Source: Candidatus Helarchaeota archaeon
GTDB taxonomy: Archaea; Asgardarchaeota; Lokiarchaeia; Helarchaeales; RDOG01
Direction: 5' to 3'
Length of the DNA: 45,103 bases
Assembly: GCA_029838215.1 (NCBI GenBank)
Contig: JALGVI010000015.1
Location: 1-45,103 of the forward strand
In this document: piece after piece, positions 41,888-45,103 of the stretch
Layout: the number at the start of each line of letters is the position of its first letter
Position numbering within the stretch: position 1 is the stretch's first letter
Program-made: the position numbers and the translations under genes
The notes under the pieces: generated by a model
What the model was told of the DNA's origin: nothing
The model's database searches: none
What the model saw: the letters and a program-made list of their open reading frames with translations, nothing else

Positions 41888-42481
41888 ATGCCTTCAAGAA
41901 CCGTTTCTGGAGAACTTTACTTTAAAATTGTATATTACGGACCGGAATTGGCGGGAAAGACCACGTCAATTAAATGGATACATGAAAAGGAAGAGGGAAT
42001 TCGAACAGGAAATCTCACGTCAGTAAAAGGTGGCAAGGATGCAGGATTTTTTGACCGGATGAGCGCACAAATTGGCAAGTTGAAATTTCAGGTCTGGTCT
42101 GTGGCAGGTCGGAGTAAGGGTCTTCAATCACTACGTAAGGTAATTCTTGAGGGTTGTGATGGCTTGATTTTTGTTTGGGATGTCCATAAAGATACGTGGA
42201 AGGAGAATTTGGCTTCTATTAATGAATTGATATCAATTTTAAAAGGTAAATTAATCGAGATGCCAATTATCGTCATGGTTAACAAGATGGATTTGGCCGA
42301 TCAAGATATTGTTGATAGGAAGTCCATTGAAAAGATCTTTAAAAAAGCAAAACTCAATCACGCGCAATTCGTTGAAACCGTGGCGATTTCAGGAGAAAAC
42401 GTGAAACAAGCATTTACAGCTTGTGCCAAGGCCATCCTAACGGCATATTCAGAACAAAAACAAAAACCAAATAAGAATTAG
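41888..42481 (+). CDS. MglA/Arf-like small GTPase with altered switch II
   Basis: The 197-aa protein has a P-loop G18PELAGKTT, NKMD at 132-135 and AIS at 166-168. FFDRM followed by IGKLKFQVWSVAGRSKG and CDGLIFVWD follows the MglA pattern. As in MglA, the Asp of D-x-x-G is replaced (Ser71), and the usual catalytic Gln after the Gly is Arg75. MglA-type proteins work with roadblock partners (MglB) in polarity; the roadblock proteins in this window are candidate partners. It precedes the FAD oxidoreductase gene by 59 nt. Confidence 0.85.
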   Translation: MPSRTVSGELYFKIVYYGPELAGKTTSIKWIHEKEEGIRTGNLTSVKGGKDAGFFDRMSAQIGKLKFQVWSVAGRSKGLQSLRKVILEGCDGLIFVWDVHKDTWKENLASINELISILKGKLIEMPIIVMVNKMDLADQDIVDRKSIEKIFKKAKLNHAQFVETVAISGENVKQAFTACAKAILTAYSEQKQKPNKN

Positions 42482-42540
42482 ATGGTTCTAAATTATTTTT
42501 TCGGGTATATTTCACGAACGGGTGCAGGAGATCGCGTTAC

Positions 42541-43872
42541 ATGATTTCAAATCCAGATGTTATAATTTGTGGGGCTGGTATTGCAGGATTATTAACGGGA
42601 GCGGTACTTTCACATAAAGGATTAAAGACTTTAGTGCTTGAGAAGACGAATCGGGTTGGCGGACGCTCCAATTCTATTGAATTTAAAGAAGGTTACGTGG
42701 TGGATAATGGACTTCACGTCATCAGATATGTCAAGAAAAGTCCCACGTGGAAGATCTTCAAGAAATACTTGGGGATTAAACTTGACTTGATAAACCTCGG
42801 GGATACCAAGTATTTTGCAAATGGTAAATGGCATGATTATCCGCTCTCAGTTCGTGCTTTAGGCACTACCACATTATTCAATCAAGATGAAAAAACGGTT
42901 TTTGGAAAGATACTCGTGGAGGATATTTTAAAAGCTAAGATAGAACCGTTTTTAGAAAAAGACGTGGCAAGTTGGATTAATGAAGTTGAGAATAAACATG
43001 ATTTTCATTCAAAAAACGCGCGTTTTTTTCTCGAAACGCTTGCGAAGTTCATGCTTGTTTCTCCAGGAATGTTAGATCTTTTATCAGTCGGAGAGTTCAT
43101 TGAGGGAATTCAGACAGGAGCCAAAGCTTCTGCAGGCGCAGCTTATCCGAGAGGTGGATGGAAGCCGTTGATCGAGCAACTGTGCGATATAATTAAAAAA
43201 AATGGGTCAATAGAACTAAATTCAAAGGTTGAGAAAGTCATTATCGAGGCAGGAAAGGTTCAAGGAGTAATGAGTGAAGGAAATAAAATTCAAGCTGATA
43301 CCGTTATTGTTAACATGCCTTGCACGCAAATTTTTTCGGTTCTCGATGAAAAATTATTTGATCCAGCATTTATCCAAAAATGCAAGTCGATCAGACCATC
43401 TGCAGGAATTTTCATGGATTTTGGATTGAGGGGGAAGATTTCTGAAAATAATGGTAGTAATATTTCGGCTGAACCGTTTACCATGTCCATTTTCACGTCA
43501 AATATCGACCCGAGTGTTGCACCAGAAGGTGAACAGCTTTATACGATCTTACAACCCACGACTCCCGAGATACTTCAAGACAAGGAGAAACGTGATGAAA
43601 TCATTAATGGGATGAATAATTTAATAGAAAAAATGTTTCCGGGTTTTTCAGATCTCGTTTTATGGAAGCGCGTTTCTGTTGGTCACGTCGTGGATGGAGC
43701 CATCCCATTGATATCGCAACACCAAAAAATTCGACCGAGCGTGAAGGGTCCATTTCAGGGACTTTATTTCACGGGAGATACTTATAATGGTCCAGGAACG
43801 GGCGGTGAAATTGCCCATAGTTCTGCGTTATTATGCATTCAACAGGTTTTAAATGATTTAAATATAGAATGA
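42541..43872 (+). CDS. FAD-dependent oxidoreductase of the phytoene desaturase/amine oxidase type
   Basis: The dinucleotide fold is shown by VIICGAGIAGLLTGAVLSHKGLKTLVLEKTNRVGGRS at the start. The C-terminal FAD motif is LYFTGDTYNGPGTGGEIAHSSALL. AAYPRGGWKPLIEQLCDII and LNSKVEKVIIEAGKVQGV are also typical. Members desaturate or reduce isoprenoids, or oxidise amines; in an archaeon, a carotenoid or isoprenoid-linked substrate is plausible but not shown. No membrane segment. It is the last plus-strand gene and converges on the broken secreted-protein gene. Confidence 0.85.
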   Translation: MISNPDVIICGAGIAGLLTGAVLSHKGLKTLVLEKTNRVGGRSNSIEFKEGYVVDNGLHVIRYVKKSPTWKIFKKYLGIKLDLINLGDTKYFANGKWHDYPLSVRALGTTTLFNQDEKTVFGKILVEDILKAKIEPFLEKDVASWINEVENKHDFHSKNARFFLETLAKFMLVSPGMLDLLSVGEFIEGIQTGAKASAGAAYPRGGWKPLIEQLCDIIKKNGSIELNSKVEKVIIEAGKVQGVMSEGNKIQADTVIVNMPCTQIFSVLDEKLFDPAFIQKCKSIRPSAGIFMDFGLRGKISENNGSNISAEPFTMSIFTSNIDPSVAPEGEQLYTILQPTTPEILQDKEKRDEIINGMNNLIEKMFPGFSDLVLWKRVSVGHVVDGAIPLISQHQKIRPSVKGPFQGLYFTGDTYNGPGTGGEIAHSSALLCIQQVLNDLNIE

Positions 43873-43908
43873 GATATGAAATATCGCCAGACAACTCAGA
43901 ATTCGTAT

Positions 43909-44595
43909 TTAAATGCTATATGAAAAAGTTAATGGAATTTCGATGATGAAGTTCATGTATTCATAGTAGCTGAGAGTTGCATATGCTCGTTTTTGTAAAT
44001 CCGATGGGAGTCCAGTTTGGTAATGACTAACACGACTCAGACCAGGATCACTATAGATATCTTGCAGTAGAATTCCCTGACATTGAGCTACCACGTTATC
44101 TTCATTTGCTAATAGATTGACATCGGTATAGTTTCCTGAAGAGACTACGGTGATTCGAAACTCAAGTTCGGCGATTTGGTTCACTTCTAAGTCAGTCACC
44201 GTTTTGTAGAAGGTCATTGAGTCTTTTTCCAACCAGACTGAACCCTGTATTGGGACGGGATTAGAAAATGACATGTTTTCATGAGTTAAATTACTAAATA
44301 CAAGGTTGAATCGCAGTGAATCTATTTTATTATCTGCAAGGACACTTAAATCGGACCCGACCTTGAATTTGACTTTTACTAACACTTCTTCAGAAGATTG
44401 AGTGAGATTACGCGCGCCCGATCCAGGAGTAACTTCAATGTCATTTGAAAGGAATTTTTCCAGATTGCTATATTGTCCATCAAAACCAGTGATTGGTGCT
44501 CCTGTTAGCTCATATTCCCATTCAAGAGTACTGGAATATTCGAATTGTTCAGATCGTCGTTTTGCGATTTCCCATATTACATCTTGAACCAGCAC
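43909..44595 (-). CDS. C-terminal part of an anchored ectodomain protein, out of frame with its N-terminal part
   Basis: The 228-aa frame has no signal peptide or membrane segment, yet it looks extracellular: beta-rich, many N-x-S/T sites (NLTQ, NLTH, NMSF, NYTD). It begins inside the end of the minus-strand frame 44577-45062, which does have a membrane anchor but stops at once after a short ectodomain. Reading through in the other frame (open from 44628) gives a continuous chain of about 390 residues. I see this as one gene split by a -1 type shift. The GTG at 44595 may be only a formal start. Confidence 0.6.
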   Translation of the reverse strand: MLVQDVIWEIAKRRSEQFEYSSTLEWEYELTGAPITGFDGQYSNLEKFLSNDIEVTPGSGARNLTQSSEEVLVKVKFKVGSDLSVLADNKIDSLRFNLVFSNLTHENMSFSNPVPIQGSVWLEKDSMTFYKTVTDLEVNQIAELEFRITVVSSGNYTDVNLLANEDNVVAQCQGILLQDIYSDPGLSRVSHYQTGLPSDLQKRAYATLSYYEYMNFIIEIPLTFSYSI

Positions 44596-45062
44596 TTCAT
44601 ATCCGATGGAATTCGAACCAAGTCGATCTCAGCTCCGAGAAAATCCGTGGTTGAGCTTGGTGTTGAGACGGTGGCTCCACTCGGGAATTTATCCGTGAGA
44701 GAAATCTGTAAGTGCGTCCCTCTAGCTGCAATGCTTATACTTGACACGATCTTATTAACTTTCAGGCGTTGTCCAGCATCATTCATGTCGTAAGTCAAAT
44801 GTAAGTTGTCACCTTCGACAATCATCGTTCCAGGATTTGAGTTTGCGAGAAAATATGTCACGGTCATGGGAACAATGACTGCAGCCGCTACAATGATTAA
44901 AATGATGACAATTATTGCCGTAGATATGTTTCTTATTTGGTATCTTGATTTTTTATACCAAGATGCTTTTTTCTTTGGTGCTTCTTTAAGCGTGGCTTCT
45001 TCTTTCTTACTTTTCGTGATTTTCTTGCGAGTTATTGGCTTTCGATGTTTTGATTTTGTCAT
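44577..45062 (-). CDS. N-terminal part of an anchored ectodomain protein (cytoplasmic tail, membrane helix, truncated ectodomain)
   Basis: Residues 1-45 are a basic cytoplasmic tail (KKITKSKKEEATLKEAPKKK). Residues 48-73 are one membrane helix (ISTAIIVIILIIVAAAVIVPMTVTYFL). The rest is an ectodomain that ends abruptly with a non-homologous MKCWFKM and stop at 44577. The next frame continues the ectodomain at 43909-44595. Thus it is probably the first half of a frameshifted gene, though a true short protein overlapping the next gene cannot be excluded. A TATA-like TATTTATTTACG lies upstream on the minus strand near 45097-45086. Confidence 0.65.
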   Translation of the reverse strand: MTKSKHRKPITRKKITKSKKEEATLKEAPKKKASWYKKSRYQIRNISTAIIVIILIIVAAAVIVPMTVTYFLANSNPGTMIVEGDNLHLTYDMNDAGQRLKVNKIVSSISIAARGTHLQISLTDKFPSGATVSTPSSTTDFLGAEIDLVRIPSDMKCWFKM

Positions 45063-45103
45063 TTTCGTGCCTCACGAGCACCACGTAAATAAATAGGAAT
45101 AGC

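Noticed and set aside
1-45103. Apparent excess of ACGT in the coding sequence
   Set aside because: A rough hand count in 42481-43860 gave seven ACGT, not clearly above base-composition expectation.
1-45103. CRISPR arrays, insertion sequences or prophage
   Set aside because: I saw no regularly spaced repeats, transposase, integrase or terminal repeats.

Overview
The window looks like a piece of an Asgard archaeon chromosome (Promethearchaeota, Lokiarchaeia-like). That call is inferred from gene content, not from a search. The archaeal side is clear: rps13-rps4-rps11-rpoD-rpl18e-rpl13-rps9-rpoN in archaeal order, archaeal PheT, mevalonate kinase, RtcB with archease, CofG/CofH for coenzyme F420, and two Mer-type F420 enzymes. 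The eukaryote-like side is also clear: Rab-like GTPases, a roadblock protein, a roadblock-GTPase fusion, a V4R (TRAPP/Bet3-fold) protein, two longin-like proteins, RWD/UBC-like repeats and RING-like zinc fingers. The DNA is AT-rich. Many genes have a GGAG, GAGG or GGTG ribosome binding site 5-9 nt before the start.

Layout. 1-2952 (minus): a vitamin-uptake-like operon with an ECF S-component, a membrane-anchored DUF4430-like protein and a large three-repeat surface protein cut by the window edge. 3105-6184 (minus): a winged-helix regulator, then cofH and cofG. 6338-7413 (plus): PadR regulator and Hsp20 behind three contiguous 12-bp operator-like repeats. 7422-9357 (minus): three hot-dog-fold hydratase subunits. 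9513-15135: nicotinamidase, pheT, a PhoU-like regulator and two mer paralogues. 15.2-16.5 kb: a gene-poor stretch with two orphan small genes and AT-rich repeats. 16524-23157 (minus): pheA, a PCI-like/RING-like protein, mevalonate kinase, then the ribosomal protein/RNA polymerase cluster.

23553-26840 (plus): a sugar-nucleotide epimerase, then V4R, Rab and roadblock-Rab in a row. Then tRNA-Ser(UGA), a longin-like protein, archease and rtcB. 30483-32526 (plus) is a compact operon of roadblock protein, small helical protein, and a protein with three RWD/UBC-like repeats and a RING-like finger; I consider this the most interesting locus. 32601-34939 (minus): two SCP2 paralogues flanking a class II glutamine amidotransferase. 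35093-38990: OB-fold protein, second longin-like protein, a PH/GRAM-like zinc-ribbon operon and a hydrolase. 39074-45062: HEAT/LRR protein, a protein with a ribbon-helix-helix-like tail, an MglA-like GTPase, an FAD oxidoreductase, and an anchored secreted protein whose reading frame is broken.

How the genes fit together. CofG/CofH make the F420 precursor that the two Mer-like enzymes would use in C1 metabolism. The GTPase, roadblock, longin and V4R genes are the kinds of parts that form GTPase-regulator complexes at membranes in eukaryotes. Two zinc-finger proteins (17624-18331 and 31243-32526) share a finger signature and carry modules (PCI-like winged helix, RWD) that in eukaryotes belong to ubiquitin, proteasome-lid or GATOR-type assemblies. 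No ubiquitin, E1 or canonical E2 gene is visible here, so those links remain inference.
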